64,000 nt of DNA from Microbacterium sp. CGR2 (GCF_003626735.1 NZ_RBHX01000001.1:930001-994000), one strand, 5' to 3'; positions 1 to 8,856 are shown, counted from the stretch's first letter. The notes: generated by a model from the sequence alone, not told the origin. Made by a program: numbers and translations.

Positions 1-105
1 CCCCGTCCATGATCGGAAGCCATCGGTCGCGCGTTGGACAGCATGTTCGTCCCGAAGCGCGCCCGGTCAGGTTCCCTTTCGAAGGGAAAGATCAGAGAGG
101 GTGAT

Positions 106-1518
106 TTGCGTATTGCTGTAGTGGGTGTGGGAGCTGCTGGTCTCGCGACTGCTCTCTCTTTGTCGGAAAGTGCGCCCGAGTCGCTCGACCTCACACTTTT
201 CGACCCGGGACTCGGTGATCCTCGGCGGTCGGGGCGGGGCCTTGCCTACCAAGAGGATCACAGGGAACCGTTACTCAACGCTCCCAGTTCGATGATGTCC
301 GTCCGCGCGGGTGACGAAGCCGACTTCTCGCGATGGCTACGCCGCACTGGGCGCGATCCGGACGGCTTCGTGCCGCGTCCCGTGTTCGGAGCGTACTTGG
401 CGGACACCTTTGAGTCGCTGAAGCGCCAATGGATCCCCCGAAACGGGACGCTACACTGCGTGCCTTTCCGAGTGACGTCGGTCGCACGGTCGGTTGACCG
501 GGGCCTTGCGGTCTCGACTGCGACCGCGCGGTTCGAGTACTTCGACGCTGTTTTTCTCTGCGTCGGCTGGGACGAGAGCGGAACCACCGATGGTGTCACC
601 ATCCCTGCCTATCCGCTCGACGACACCGTGCTCCGGGCGCTCGGCACGTCACATGTCGGCATTGTCGGCACCGGCCTCACGGCGGTCGATGTCGCGCGCG
701 CCCTCCTATCGCATGGATATGGCGGACGAATCACACTCGCTTCACGGCGGGGGATGCTTCCAGGGACGCGGGCGGCAGGACAAATCACGCCGAAGGTCTT
801 GACTCGAGACCGCCTGCGAACGATGTCCACTCTTGACTTGCGAACCCTCCTTCAACAGATTCAGTTCGAGGCAGACGCTCATGGGATCTGCCTCGACACG
901 CCGCGGCGTATTCTCCACGGAGACCTCACGCCGCTACAAGCACTCCAGGCCGACTCTCGAACGGAACGCAGCTGGCGCAGCCTCTTCGTCGCGCTCTGCG
1001 ACGAAGCCATGGCTGACGCGTGGAACCTGCTTGACCACGAAAGTCGCAAGGCGTTTCGGCGGTGGTTCCATCCCTACTTTCAATCTTGGTGCAACCCGAT
1101 GCCACCCTCGACAGCGAAGGAACTCACTGACGCGATGATCTCGGGTCAGCTGAGCGTGAAAGCGGGACTACGTCGAGTCGAGAGCAAAGCTCTGAGTTGC
1201 CGGAGCGGAGACGTTCAGGCCGCCGATCTGGTCATCTCGGCACACCGCAACGCGGCCCGAGGCTTCGCCGACACGCGTAGCCCGCTTATCCAGAGCTTGA
1301 TTGACGCAGGCCTCGCCCGGCGAGACACCTTCGGGGGGCTGCGCGTGAGATACGGAACATGGCAACTGATCGGGGAGGGCGGTGCCTGGTCACCGATCTA
1401 CGCAGTGGGGAGTCTTGCTCAGAGTGCCAGGTACTACGTCAATGCTCTCGATGGCATCCTCCGCACTGTGCCTGAAGCGGTCAGCGATGCGATTCGGGCC
1501 CTCGGCGCTGCAGCTTGA
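106..1518 (+). CDS. FAD/NAD(P)-binding protein (COG4529-like)
   Basis: The protein is a flavin- and pyridine-nucleotide-binding oxidoreductase-like protein of the COG4529/NAD_binding_9 kind. A dinucleotide-binding glycine motif (VVGVGAAG) lies at the very N-terminus, and a second Rossmann motif (GIVGTGLTAVDVA) lies in the middle, as expected for FAD then NAD(P) binding. I choose the TTG at 106 because AGAGAGGG sits just before it and the FAD motif follows directly. An ATG at 34 would add 24 unconserved residues. The MFS transporter gene begins 15 bases after the stop, so the two are probably co-transcribed. The substrate is unknown. Relatives are mostly uncharacterised, so only the cofactor fold is firm. 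Confidence 0.75.
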   Translation: MRIAVVGVGAAGLATALSLSESAPESLDLTLFDPGLGDPRRSGRGLAYQEDHREPLLNAPSSMMSVRAGDEADFSRWLRRTGRDPDGFVPRPVFGAYLADTFESLKRQWIPRNGTLHCVPFRVTSVARSVDRGLAVSTATARFEYFDAVFLCVGWDESGTTDGVTIPAYPLDDTVLRALGTSHVGIVGTGLTAVDVARALLSHGYGGRITLASRRGMLPGTRAAGQITPKVLTRDRLRTMSTLDLRTLLQQIQFEADAHGICLDTPRRILHGDLTPLQALQADSRTERSWRSLFVALCDEAMADAWNLLDHESRKAFRRWFHPYFQSWCNPMPPSTAKELTDAMISGQLSVKAGLRRVESKALSCRSGDVQAADLVISAHRNAARGFADTRSPLIQSLIDAGLARRDTFGGLRVRYGTWQLIGEGGAWSPIYAVGSLAQSARYYVNALDGILRTVPEAVSDAIRALGAAA

Positions 1519-1533
1519 CCGCGAGGCGAGCGA

Positions 1534-2757
1534 ATGGCGACGACAAAGAAGCAGAAGCGGACGGCGAATCGCTGGATCATCTTCGCGATCGGCATCGCTT
1601 CACAAATGGTGTTCAGCGCGACGTTTCTCGGCCTGCCCGCGGCGTCGTTGCTCCTCCAGGGATCGCTCGATCTTTCGACGGGTGGGCTCGCACTAGTGCT
1701 GGGCGGAGCCAGTATCGCGGTCGTCGTGACGGAATTACCCTGGGGAATGGCGGCCGATCGCTTGGGCGAACGTCGCGTCCTGCTCATCGGCGTGGTGGGG
1801 TCGATGCTCTCACTCGTCACCGTTGCGGCAGTGACCTCGATGGCCCGACCATCAGTGTCAGCAATCGCCACTCTGCTGTTCGTTGCGGCGGGCGCCGGAG
1901 GCGCCGTTACCGGGCCTAGCGGAAGCTCCATTCTCGGATGGTTTGCGGAGCGCCGCCACGGCACTCTCGTCTCACTGCGGGTGGCGGCTGTGTCAGCGGG
2001 CGGGGCGGCCGGCACTCTGGCGTACTCGGCGCTCCTTGCACGCTGGGGGCCTCCGTTGACGTTCGTCGTCTTCGCGGTGGCGTGCGGCATCTGTGCGGCG
2101 CTCATCTGGGTCTTCGTCTTCGAACCAGCGGTCGTCACAGCTCAGCCCGCCAGCGCCGACACACAGCAGATCCGGGTACGACCCGCGCTGCGTCAGCTGT
2201 CCGTGTGGCGCGTCGCCGCGAGTGGGCTGCTCCTCGATGTCGTGCAGTTCCTCGTGCTGACCTTCACTGCCGCGATCCTCGCCGAACGTCACGGTTATCC
2301 GCCGGCTGCCGGCGTTGCCGCCGTCGCCGCAATGCAGTTCGTCGGCGGCGCCCTTCGTGTCGCGGCAGGCGTCAGCACCGATCTGATCGGATGGCTCAGC
2401 CGGACGATCGTCGTCCGGTTCCTGGCCGTCGCCCAGGCGTCCTGTCTGATCGTGGTAGCGCTCGGGGAGGATCTCCCTCTGCTCGCGACTTTCCTCGCTC
2501 TCGTCGTGGCAGGTGTCGCCAGCTGCGCTTGGCAGGGTGCTCACTTCGCCCAGATCGCCGCTCTCGCCGGACCGGGACACGCAGGAACAGCGCTCGGACT
2601 CAACAACGCAGCCACCTCGCTCGGGGCGTTCATTCCGCAGGTCTTGGCGGGAACACTTGCCGCAGTTCTCGGCTGGGGGAGCGCGATTCTGCTTCTGGGA
2701 GTCATCCCGGCGATGCTCGCCGCCTTCCTCTTCCCCCGCATGACCGCCCGCCGCTGA
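1534..2757 (+). CDS. MFS transporter, CynX/NimT-like
   Basis: This 407-aa protein has about twelve hydrophobic segments and the loop pattern of a major facilitator permease. An early charged loop (MAADRLGERRVLL) matches the family signature between helices 2 and 3. It ends with a short cytoplasmic tail (PRMTARR). It starts 15 bases after the FAD/NAD(P)-binding gene, so the pair probably forms one unit in which the oxidoreductase acts on, or responds to, the transported compound. The substrate cannot be read from the sequence. The CynX/NimT assignment rests on overall character rather than a diagnostic residue. Confidence 0.8.
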   Translation: MATTKKQKRTANRWIIFAIGIASQMVFSATFLGLPAASLLLQGSLDLSTGGLALVLGGASIAVVVTELPWGMAADRLGERRVLLIGVVGSMLSLVTVAAVTSMARPSVSAIATLLFVAAGAGGAVTGPSGSSILGWFAERRHGTLVSLRVAAVSAGGAAGTLAYSALLARWGPPLTFVVFAVACGICAALIWVFVFEPAVVTAQPASADTQQIRVRPALRQLSVWRVAASGLLLDVVQFLVLTFTAAILAERHGYPPAAGVAAVAAMQFVGGALRVAAGVSTDLIGWLSRTIVVRFLAVAQASCLIVVALGEDLPLLATFLALVVAGVASCAWQGAHFAQIAALAGPGHAGTALGLNNAATSLGAFIPQVLAGTLAAVLGWGSAILLLGVIPAMLAAFLFPRMTARR

Positions 2758-2837
2758 TCGGTACGAGGAAGACTCCACAGCATTCTGAACCTCGCCGAGT
2801 GCGTAAGGTGAGAGGTCTGCGGACGAGAGGTACCGGA

Positions 2838-3542
2838 ATGATCGCACGGTTCGAAGAGCTCGACTGGCAGGAGACGCGGATGGGCGAGCTCATCCTGCGT
2901 CGCCGTGAAGATCCCGCGACGGGCGAGATGATCTACGAGGTGAAGCTCAAGGACGAGTACTTGATGTCCAGCCTCTTCACGGTCGCCGAGGAGGAACTCG
3001 CGACCATCGGGCTCGCCGCCGCGACGGGCGTCCGGCTGAGCGTGCTCGTCGGCGGACTCGGTCTCGGATACACCGCCGCAACCGCCCTCGAGGACGAACG
3101 CGTGGCGAGACTCGAGGTGATCGACGCGCTCCCCGCAGTCATCGGATGGCACGAACGCCGTCTCCTGCCCGTGTCCGCTCGGCTCGTGGGAGATTCGCGG
3201 ACCACGCTCACCCACGACGACTTCTTCGCGGTGGTTCGTCGTGCACCGGATGACGGGACGCGACGTCACGATGCGATCCTCCTGGACGTCGACCACTCAC
3301 CGCGCCACACGCTCGATCCGAGCCACGCCGACCTCTACACCGAGGCGGGATTGACCGCACTCGCGAAGCACCTCGCCGACCGCGGTGTCTTCGCGCTGTG
3401 GTCCGACGATCCGCCCGATGACGCCTTCATGGCCACCCTCTCGGCGGTCTTCGACGACTGCCGCGCCCACATCGTCGACTTCGCCAACCGCCTCACCGGG
3501 GGCACCTCGTCCAACACGGTCTACGTCGGAGTCCGGCGCTGA
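2838..3542 (+). CDS. Spermidine synthase-like protein
   Basis: The 234-aa product resembles the spermidine-synthase-like Rossmann methyltransferase proteins common in actinobacteria. The region VLVGGLGLGYTA (near residue 75) matches the nucleotide-binding glycine loop of aminopropyltransferases. The segment DAILLDVDHSP matches the acidic motif that follows it. The start at ATG 2838 fits the length of the family; an open frame further upstream overlaps the MFS gene and is not used. Whether it makes polyamines is doubtful, because many such proteins lack the full substrate pocket. It lies 80 bases after the transporter and could be read from the same transcript. Confidence 0.75.
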   Translation: MIARFEELDWQETRMGELILRRREDPATGEMIYEVKLKDEYLMSSLFTVAEEELATIGLAAATGVRLSVLVGGLGLGYTAATALEDERVARLEVIDALPAVIGWHERRLLPVSARLVGDSRTTLTHDDFFAVVRRAPDDGTRRHDAILLDVDHSPRHTLDPSHADLYTEAGLTALAKHLADRGVFALWSDDPPDDAFMATLSAVFDDCRAHIVDFANRLTGGTSSNTVYVGVRR

Positions 3543-3609
3543 AGTACCACCAACTCCGCAGACGGGCAAGGCTCCTGCGCTCCCTCGGCATCCGTCGCAC
3601 TGTGTGGCG

Positions 3610-4368
3610 ATGAGCGCACGCGGAAAAAGATGGAACGAGGTCGTACCCGGGGTGTATCGCCTGGAGGTGGCGGATGTGAACTGCTATCTCGTGGCCACCT
3701 CTGGCGGCCTGACACTGGTGGATGCCGGGCTCCCCGGCACACTGCCGGTGCTGGACGATCTGCTCGCGCATCTGGGCGCGAAGCGAAGCGACATCGACGC
3801 CATCCTCTTCACGCACGGCCACTTCGACCACGTCGGTATGGCCCATCGGCTGCGCGCAGACCACGCGACACCCCTGTACGTGCACCCACGGGATCAGCGG
3901 CTCGTGCGCCATCCGTACCGCTACGCTCACGAGCGGGCACGGATCGGCTACCCGTTCCGGTACCCGAAAGCAGTCCCGACCCTGCTCGCCATGACCGCGA
4001 AAGGCGCCCTCACCGTGCGAGGGGTGAATGCGGCGCCGAACCTCCACCACGGGTCTCCCGTCGAGGTACCGGGCAGACCGATCGTCCTCTGGACGCCCGG
4101 TCACACCGACGGACACTGCGGGCTGTGGTTCGAGGAACACGATGTGCTGATGACCGGCGACGCCATCGTCACCCTCGACCCCTACACAGGTGACGTCGGC
4201 CCGCGGATCGTCGCCGGGGCGGCGACCGCAGACAGCGAGCGCGCGCTCACCTCGATCGACGCGTTCACCGCGTCGGACGCGCGCGTGCTGCTTCCGGGGC
4301 ACGGCGAATCCTGGACAGACGGCGTGAGCGCAGCGGTCGCCCAGGCGCGCCGCAACGGACGCCGCTGA
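3610..4368 (+). CDS. MBL-fold metallo-hydrolase
   Basis: This is a metallo-beta-lactamase-fold hydrolase of 252 aa. The zinc motif HGHFDH lies at residues 69-74. The later TPGHTDGH histidine and the TGDAIV aspartate supply further ligands, and a C-terminal LLPGHGES histidine completes the set. The family includes glyoxalase II-like and quorum-lactone hydrolases; the substrate cannot be decided here. ATG 3610 is chosen; a GTG six bases upstream is possible. No clear ribosome-binding site is visible. The gene is convergent with the exporter gene at 4419. Confidence 0.85.
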   Translation: MSARGKRWNEVVPGVYRLEVADVNCYLVATSGGLTLVDAGLPGTLPVLDDLLAHLGAKRSDIDAILFTHGHFDHVGMAHRLRADHATPLYVHPRDQRLVRHPYRYAHERARIGYPFRYPKAVPTLLAMTAKGALTVRGVNAAPNLHHGSPVEVPGRPIVLWTPGHTDGHCGLWFEEHDVLMTGDAIVTLDPYTGDVGPRIVAGAATADSERALTSIDAFTASDARVLLPGHGESWTDGVSAAVAQARRNGRR

Positions 4369-4418
4369 CGTGTCCCGGCAGGCCGCACGCGTGCCCTCAG
4401 CGCGGGGAGTTCCGGAAG

Positions 4419-5027
4419 TCACCAGCCGAGGAGGGAGAGGACGCCTGTCGCGACAACGGCGACCGCCCCGGTCCACAGCACGATCGCAACGATCTGCCAC
4501 AGGATCACCCACTCTTTGCGAACGCCCGATGCGACGAAGAAGGCCGCCGTCAGCATGGTGGGAAGCGCGATGGGGGCGAAAAGGCTCGCGCCGGGCACGC
4601 CGAACTTCACCAGCCACCGCCCCAGCTTCTCCCGACCTTTCGACGGGCGCGCGTCCGAGTCATCGCCGGAAGCGACGACGGTACCCGTGCCGCGTTCGGT
4701 CATCGCGGTGGCGGTCGACAACGAGACGAGACGCGACTCGTCCCTCACGGTGGCGATCGACGACGACTCCCGCCGCGCTGCGCGACGCGCGACGACCCCG
4801 CCACGGATGCGCGACCCCAGAAGCACCACGCCGATGACGCACAGGATGTTCCCCGCCATGGCGGCGAGCGCTGCAACGATCGGGTTGATGCCGGCGAGGA
4901 TACCGAACGCTGCGGCACCCTCGCCCTCGATGTAGGGGATGGCAGCGACTGCAGCTACCATCAGCGGCTGGAGGATCTCGGGGACCTGGTTGATGAAGTC
5001 CTGCAGCCAGGGGTAGGGGTTGTCCAT
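4419..5027 (-). CDS. Small multidrug export protein family
   Basis: This 202-aa membrane protein has hydrophobic segments near residues 20-37 and 44-70, then a charged Ser/Arg/Asp-rich loop (about 75-135), then two or three more hydrophobic segments. That layout and the IPYIEGEGAAAFGI motif fit the Sm_multidrug_ex family (PF06695), whose function is little tested. A polypurine run (AAGAGAAGAGAC) precedes the ATG. The upstream MerR-type promoter on this strand suggests drug- or stress-responsive control by the divergent MerR gene. Confidence 0.75.
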   Translation of the reverse strand: MDNPYPWLQDFINQVPEILQPLMVAAVAAIPYIEGEGAAAFGILAGINPIVAALAAMAGNILCVIGVVLLGSRIRGGVVARRAARRESSSIATVRDESRLVSLSTATAMTERGTGTVVASGDDSDARPSKGREKLGRWLVKFGVPGASLFAPIALPTMLTAAFFVASGVRKEWVILWQIVAIVLWTGAVAVVATGVLSLLGW

Positions 5028-5089
5028 GTCTCTTCTCTTCGGATGTCGGATGCTGCGTGGCCGGACGGCTCTCCCGGCCGGGAGTCATC

Positions 5090-5120
5090 AGTAAAGACCG
5101 TGTTCTCACGACACGGTCAA
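5090..5120 (-). promoter_or_regulatory. MerR-type promoter for the exporter gene
   Basis: On the minus strand TTGACC (5120-5115) is followed by exactly 19 bases and then TTTACT (5095-5090). The spacer lies inside an inverted repeat with arms GACCGTGT (5096-5103) and ACACGGTC (5111-5118). An overlong 19-bp spacer with a dyad is the hallmark of MerR-activated promoters. The transcript would run into the exporter gene starting at 5027. Confidence 0.7.
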
Positions 5121-5148
5121 GTGCGCGGAGGATTCGCATGCCGAGCCC

Positions 5149-5179
5149 TTGACCCTGTTCCGGGAACAGGGTCTTGAAT
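5149..5179 (+). promoter_or_regulatory. MerR-type promoter for merR-GPP34 operon
   Basis: TTGACC (5149-5154), a 19-base spacer and TTGAAT (5174-5179) form a MerR-class promoter. The spacer region is a perfect palindrome at 5151-5173, with arms GACCCTGTTCC and GGAACAGGGTC around one central base. It lies 52 bases upstream of the MerR start codon, so autoregulation is the simplest reading. It is back to back with the exporter promoter. Confidence 0.75.
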
Positions 5180-5231
5180 GGGGTGACGCGGCGGGAGAGC
5201 TTCTCCCCGGCGGACGACGGGGAGAACGGCT

Positions 5232-5990
5232 ATGGCGTGGAGCACGCGAGAACTGGCGGACCTCGCCGGCACGACCGTCAACACCATTCGGCATTATCAC
5301 CGGGCCGGGCTCCTCGAGCAGCCGGAGCGGATGTCGAACGGGTACAAGCAGTATCGCGCGCGCCACCTCGTGCGCCTGCTGCAGATCCGGCGGCTGCGAG
5401 ATCTCGGGGTTCCCCTGGCTCAGATCGAGGCGGTGGGTCTCGACAACGGTGCGGGTGCCGCTCCGGCGCTGCTCGCGATCGACGCCGACCTCGCGTCGAG
5501 CATCGAAAGGCTGCAGCGCGCACGAGCCGAGATCCGCGCGATCCTCGAGGGGACCACGGCCACCGACGTCCCGGCTGGTTTCGAAGACATCGCCGGGAAG
5601 CTCTCCCCTCCCGAGCGTTCCCTCATGCTCGTCTACTCGCAGCTGTACGACGAGTCGGCCATGGCCGACCTGAGGAAGATGGTCGACGCGGATCCCGACG
5701 ACGTGAGCGCCGCGTTCGATGCCCTCACGCCCGAGGCCGATGACGCGACACGGCAGCGCATCGCCGAAGTCATGGCACCCCAACTCGCCCAGCACCTCAC
5801 GGACTACCCGTGGCTGATGCGGCCGGAAGAGCATCTGCCGTTCGGACCGAGGCTGACACAGGAGACGTTCGTCGAGACGTTCGTCGAGCTGTACAACGAG
5901 GCCCAGCGCGACGTGATCGTGCGCGCGAGCATCCTGGCCGCCCCGAAGCCGAACGACGACCCGAACGATGAAGGAGACCGACATGGCTGA
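5232..5990 (+). CDS. MerR family transcriptional regulator
   Basis: The 252-aa protein opens with a MerR winged-helix domain (STRELADLAGTTVNTIRHYHR, residues 4-24), followed by the usual R/Q-rich helix that recognises the -35 side (GYKQYRARHLVRLLQIRRL). The long C-terminal part is Asp/Glu-rich, lacks the metal-binding cysteines of MerR/CueR, and probably senses an organic ligand. GGGGAG precedes the ATG. The stop overlaps the start of the GPP34 gene by 8 bases, indicating translational coupling. Two divergent MerR-type promoters lie immediately upstream. Confidence 0.9.
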   Translation: MAWSTRELADLAGTTVNTIRHYHRAGLLEQPERMSNGYKQYRARHLVRLLQIRRLRDLGVPLAQIEAVGLDNGAGAAPALLAIDADLASSIERLQRARAEIRAILEGTTATDVPAGFEDIAGKLSPPERSLMLVYSQLYDESAMADLRKMVDADPDDVSAAFDALTPEADDATRQRIAEVMAPQLAQHLTDYPWLMRPEEHLPFGPRLTQETFVETFVELYNEAQRDVIVRASILAAPKPNDDPNDEGDRHG

Positions 5991-6717
5991 CGACCGAGAA
6001 CTCCGCATGGCACCGGAGCAGCAGCAGACGTCGGGCGGCGGGGATCGGATGTCAGCCGAACCTCTGCTCGTCGAAGACACGCTGCTTCTGCTCTTCCAGC
6101 CCGACTCAGGAGCGATCGCGGGCGAGAACATCCTGTTCTACGTGCTCGGCGGTGCCGTTCTCGCCGACCTCGCGCTCGCCGGGTCCGTCGAGATGGAGAA
6201 GAAAGGGCTCTCCACCCTCGTGCACGCGACCGGCGACGGTGCAGCACCTGACGCCCTCCTCGACCCCGCCTGGGCCTACATCACGGAGAAGCCGCGGGGC
6301 GTGCAGACCGTGCTCGCCGCGGTCGGACCCGAGCTTCGCGGACCGGTGCTCGACCGCCTCGTCGAACGCGGCGACCTCACCCGCACCGAGGGCAGGACCC
6401 TGGGCATCTTCCCCTCCACGAAGCTGGCGCTGGGGAGCGACCGCCGTGCGGCGCTGATGACGCAGGTGCGGGCCGCGCTGGTCGACGGGGAAAGCGCCGA
6501 CGCCCGCACCGCCGCGAGCATCGCGCTCCTCTCGGCGAGCGGCACGCTCCCTCAGTTCCACAGGGAGATCCCATGGAGCGGCGACGTGTACACGCGCGGC
6601 AAACAGTTCGAACACGGCGACTGGGGCGCATCGGCTGCGGCGAGCGCCGTGAACCGCACGATGAACGCGGTCGTCATGAGCGCCGCCATCGCGGCCACAG
6701 TGCTCCCGCGCACCTAG
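5983..6717 (+). CDS. GPP34 (GOLPH3-like) family protein
   Basis: The protein resembles the GPP34 family: LLLLFQPDSG opening, a helical core LFYVLGGAVLADLALAG, and the mid-protein motif LVERGDLTRTEGRTLGIFPSTK. Eukaryotic members bind phosphoinositides at the Golgi. Bacterial members, frequent in actinobacteria, have no established role. ATG 5983 is preferred because AAGGAG (5971-5976) is well spaced before it; the in-frame ATG at 5968 lacks this. It overlaps the MerR gene end by 8 bases and so is probably expressed with it. Near the C-terminus a weakly hydrophobic helix (NAVVMSAAIAATVL) could touch membrane. Confidence 0.8.
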   Translation: MADDRELRMAPEQQQTSGGGDRMSAEPLLVEDTLLLLFQPDSGAIAGENILFYVLGGAVLADLALAGSVEMEKKGLSTLVHATGDGAAPDALLDPAWAYITEKPRGVQTVLAAVGPELRGPVLDRLVERGDLTRTEGRTLGIFPSTKLALGSDRRAALMTQVRAALVDGESADARTAASIALLSASGTLPQFHREIPWSGDVYTRGKQFEHGDWGASAAASAVNRTMNAVVMSAAIAATVLPRT

Positions 6718-6739
6718 GGTGAATCGGGCACCCGGCCTC

Positions 6740-7495
6740 TCACTGTGCGATGTCGGCGAGGTGCTCTTCGAGAAGGTGGAGCGCCTGCCGCTGCGCCCGG
6801 TTCAGCACGGCATCCGTGTGTGAGGTGAGGAGCGCCCCGACCGCTCGGCCGTCCAACGCGGGAACGGCCTCGACGAAATCGGCGATCAGCGGCTGGAGCG
6901 CCGACCCGAAACGTGCGACGACGGCCGCGACCTCATCGTGCGGGGAGTCATCCTCGAGGGCGCCGAAGCCGTCCATCGCCGCGGCGATCTCACCGATCGC
7001 CTCGGGTGCCGTGAGCTTCTCGTAGACACGGGCCAGCTGCGCCATCCCCTCGTCTCCCGCCAGCTGAGCGAGCAGCAGAGCTTGATCCCGATCGATCCGC
7101 GCCGCCTCACGGGACAGCCCTGCGGCCTCCATCGCTGCCTGGAACGGAGCGAGCTCCGGCGGCAGGTCAGGGAACGCGCGGTGGGCCCGCAGCCTGCCGA
7201 GCATCTCGCGCTGTCGGGTGAGGTGAGCGATCTGACCGACCAGTTCCGCATCGAGATCGTCGAGAAGCACGTCGGTGTCGGAGTCGGACTCGTCGAGGAT
7301 GGTCGGCATGCGTTCCAACGGGATGCCGAGGGCGGCGAGTCGTCGGATCCGGAGCACACGGATGAGGTCGTGCACGTCGTAGTCGCGGTAATCGTTCGCG
7401 CCGCGTTCCGGCTCGTCGAGCACGCCGATCTGGTGGTAGTGCCGGAGCGTCCGCACGGAGACACCGGCGAGCCGGGCGAGTTCGCCGCTAAGCAT
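6740..7495 (-). CDS. MerR family transcriptional regulator
   Basis: This 251-aa regulator begins with a MerR helix-turn-helix (LSGELARLAGVSVRTLRHYH), then a second recognition element (RGANDYRDYDVHDLIRVLRI). The helical C-terminal half has no cysteine metal site. It is built like the MerR protein at 5232, suggesting paralogy. Its start overlaps the end of the MFS gene by 8 bases on the same strand, so both belong to one operon with the transporter first. It most likely controls the palindromic promoter upstream of that transporter. Confidence 0.9.
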   Translation of the reverse strand: MLSGELARLAGVSVRTLRHYHQIGVLDEPERGANDYRDYDVHDLIRVLRIRRLAALGIPLERMPTILDESDSDTDVLLDDLDAELVGQIAHLTRQREMLGRLRAHRAFPDLPPELAPFQAAMEAAGLSREAARIDRDQALLLAQLAGDEGMAQLARVYEKLTAPEAIGEIAAAMDGFGALEDDSPHDEVAAVVARFGSALQPLIADFVEAVPALDGRAVGALLTSHTDAVLNRAQRQALHLLEEHLADIAQ

Positions 7496-8753
7496 GGTTC
7501 ACCGCCACCGTCTCCTCCACGCCGACGGGGTCGGGGTCGACGATCGGATCCAGATTACGCAGAGAACGGGCGAACAGAGCGACGGCGAGCGCGATGATCC
7601 ACAACGCCGCGACCGCGATCGCAGCCACGCGGACGTCGGAGAGCTCCGTCAGGACGGCGGCCGCCATGATCCCCAGCGCCGGTGCCACCGTCGTCAGGGC
7701 GTTCTGTGTACCCATGATGCGCCCACGCATCCGTTCGGGGATCCGCTCGATCATCAACACGCCCATGAGGGAGCTGAACAGACCGGTCGCCGCTCCGGTG
7801 ACGAAGCCACCGACCAGCACGACCCACACCGATGCCAGCGAGGCGATCACCGCGAAGCCGATCGTCATCCCGATCGCTCCCACGACGAACCACACCCGTC
7901 GGCGCCCGCGGGAGCCGAAGAGGGCGTAGATCATTCCGCTGATGAGCATGCCCGCTGCCATGGCGGTGAGCACGAAACCGAGCATCCCCGGCTGCTCGAC
8001 CAGAGTGAAATAGACCGGGAGCAGCAGACCTTGCAGCGCGGCGAGCACGGTGACCGAGAGGGTCCCGAGGATCGTCGTGGCGACCAGGAAGCGGCTGCGC
8101 AGCAGCACCCGCCATCCGTCTCGCAACTGTGTCCATCCGTTCGAGCGCGGTGCAGCGGCATCCGCCTCTCGATCCCTGTCGATCGCGCCGACCCGACGCG
8201 GAATGAGGAGTGTCAGCAGAGCCGCCGCGAGCGACGTCGCTGCGGTGATCCAGAGCACGGCCGTTCCGCCCACGAGCACGATGAGCGTGCCCGCGGCCGC
8301 CGGGCCGAGGAGCAGTGCGACAGCCCCGAGCGATTCGCGAATGCCGGTCAGTCGCTCGGCCGGGATACCGCTGCGCCGCACCACAGCAGGCAGGAGCGCC
8401 TCGCGGGCCGTCATGCCGGGCACGTCGCCGAGCGAACCCAGGATGCCGAAGAGCACGAACCACCCCAGCGACAGGCCGGAGATCAGGTCGACCAGCGGAA
8501 GTGCCGCGATGCACAGGGCGGAGATCAGGTCCGTGATCACGGACGAGGTACGCCGGTTGATGCGGTCGATCACGACACCCATGAACAGTCCGGCCAGCAG
8601 GGCGGGGATGGCGGTGGCAGCGGAGACGATGCCGGCGCCGAGGACGCTGCCGGTGACCTGGAGCATCAACAACGGCAGGGCGATGGCAGCGAGCGAGTTG
8701 CCGAGCAGCGAGAGCAGGTAGGACGCGAGATACGCGAAGGCGGTGAGGTTCAT
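7488..8753 (-). CDS. MFS transporter, drug-efflux type
   Basis: This 421-aa permease has about twelve membrane segments and the signature GVVIDRINRRTSSV between helices 2 and 3, typical of MFS efflux proteins of the MdtG/Bcr-like set. I choose ATG 8753. A GTG at 8771 is possible, but the MerR-type promoter just upstream would place the transcript start almost on the ATG at 8753, giving a leaderless message. The downstream MerR gene overlaps by 8 bases. Export of a toxic organic compound sensed by the MerR partner is inferred from this layout. Confidence 0.85.
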   Translation of the reverse strand: MNLTAFAYLASYLLSLLGNSLAAIALPLLMLQVTGSVLGAGIVSAATAIPALLAGLFMGVVIDRINRRTSSVITDLISALCIAALPLVDLISGLSLGWFVLFGILGSLGDVPGMTAREALLPAVVRRSGIPAERLTGIRESLGAVALLLGPAAAGTLIVLVGGTAVLWITAATSLAAALLTLLIPRRVGAIDRDREADAAAPRSNGWTQLRDGWRVLLRSRFLVATTILGTLSVTVLAALQGLLLPVYFTLVEQPGMLGFVLTAMAAGMLISGMIYALFGSRGRRRVWFVVGAIGMTIGFAVIASLASVWVVLVGGFVTGAATGLFSSLMGVLMIERIPERMRGRIMGTQNALTTVAPALGIMAAAVLTELSDVRVAAIAVAALWIIALAVALFARSLRNLDPIVDPDPVGVEETVAVNHA

Positions 8754-8759
8754 GAGCCC

Positions 8760-8790
8760 AGCCAAAACCACGACGTTACGTCGGGGTCAA
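8760..8790 (-). promoter_or_regulatory. MerR-type operator/promoter for MFS-merR operon
   Basis: On the minus strand TTGACC (8790-8785) is followed by a 19-base spacer and the weak hexamer TTGGCT (8765-8760). The spacer is a near-perfect dyad centred on CGACGTTACGTCG (8771-8783), flanked by ACC and GGT arms. The geometry equals that at 5090-5179, although the -10 is poor, as is usual for activator-dependent promoters. Confidence 0.55.
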
Positions 8791-8856
8791 GAGAGACTAC
8801 CAGCCGGGGTGCGCCACGCCCTGTCGGCAACGGCTCAGGACGGGCAAGCTGTCTCT

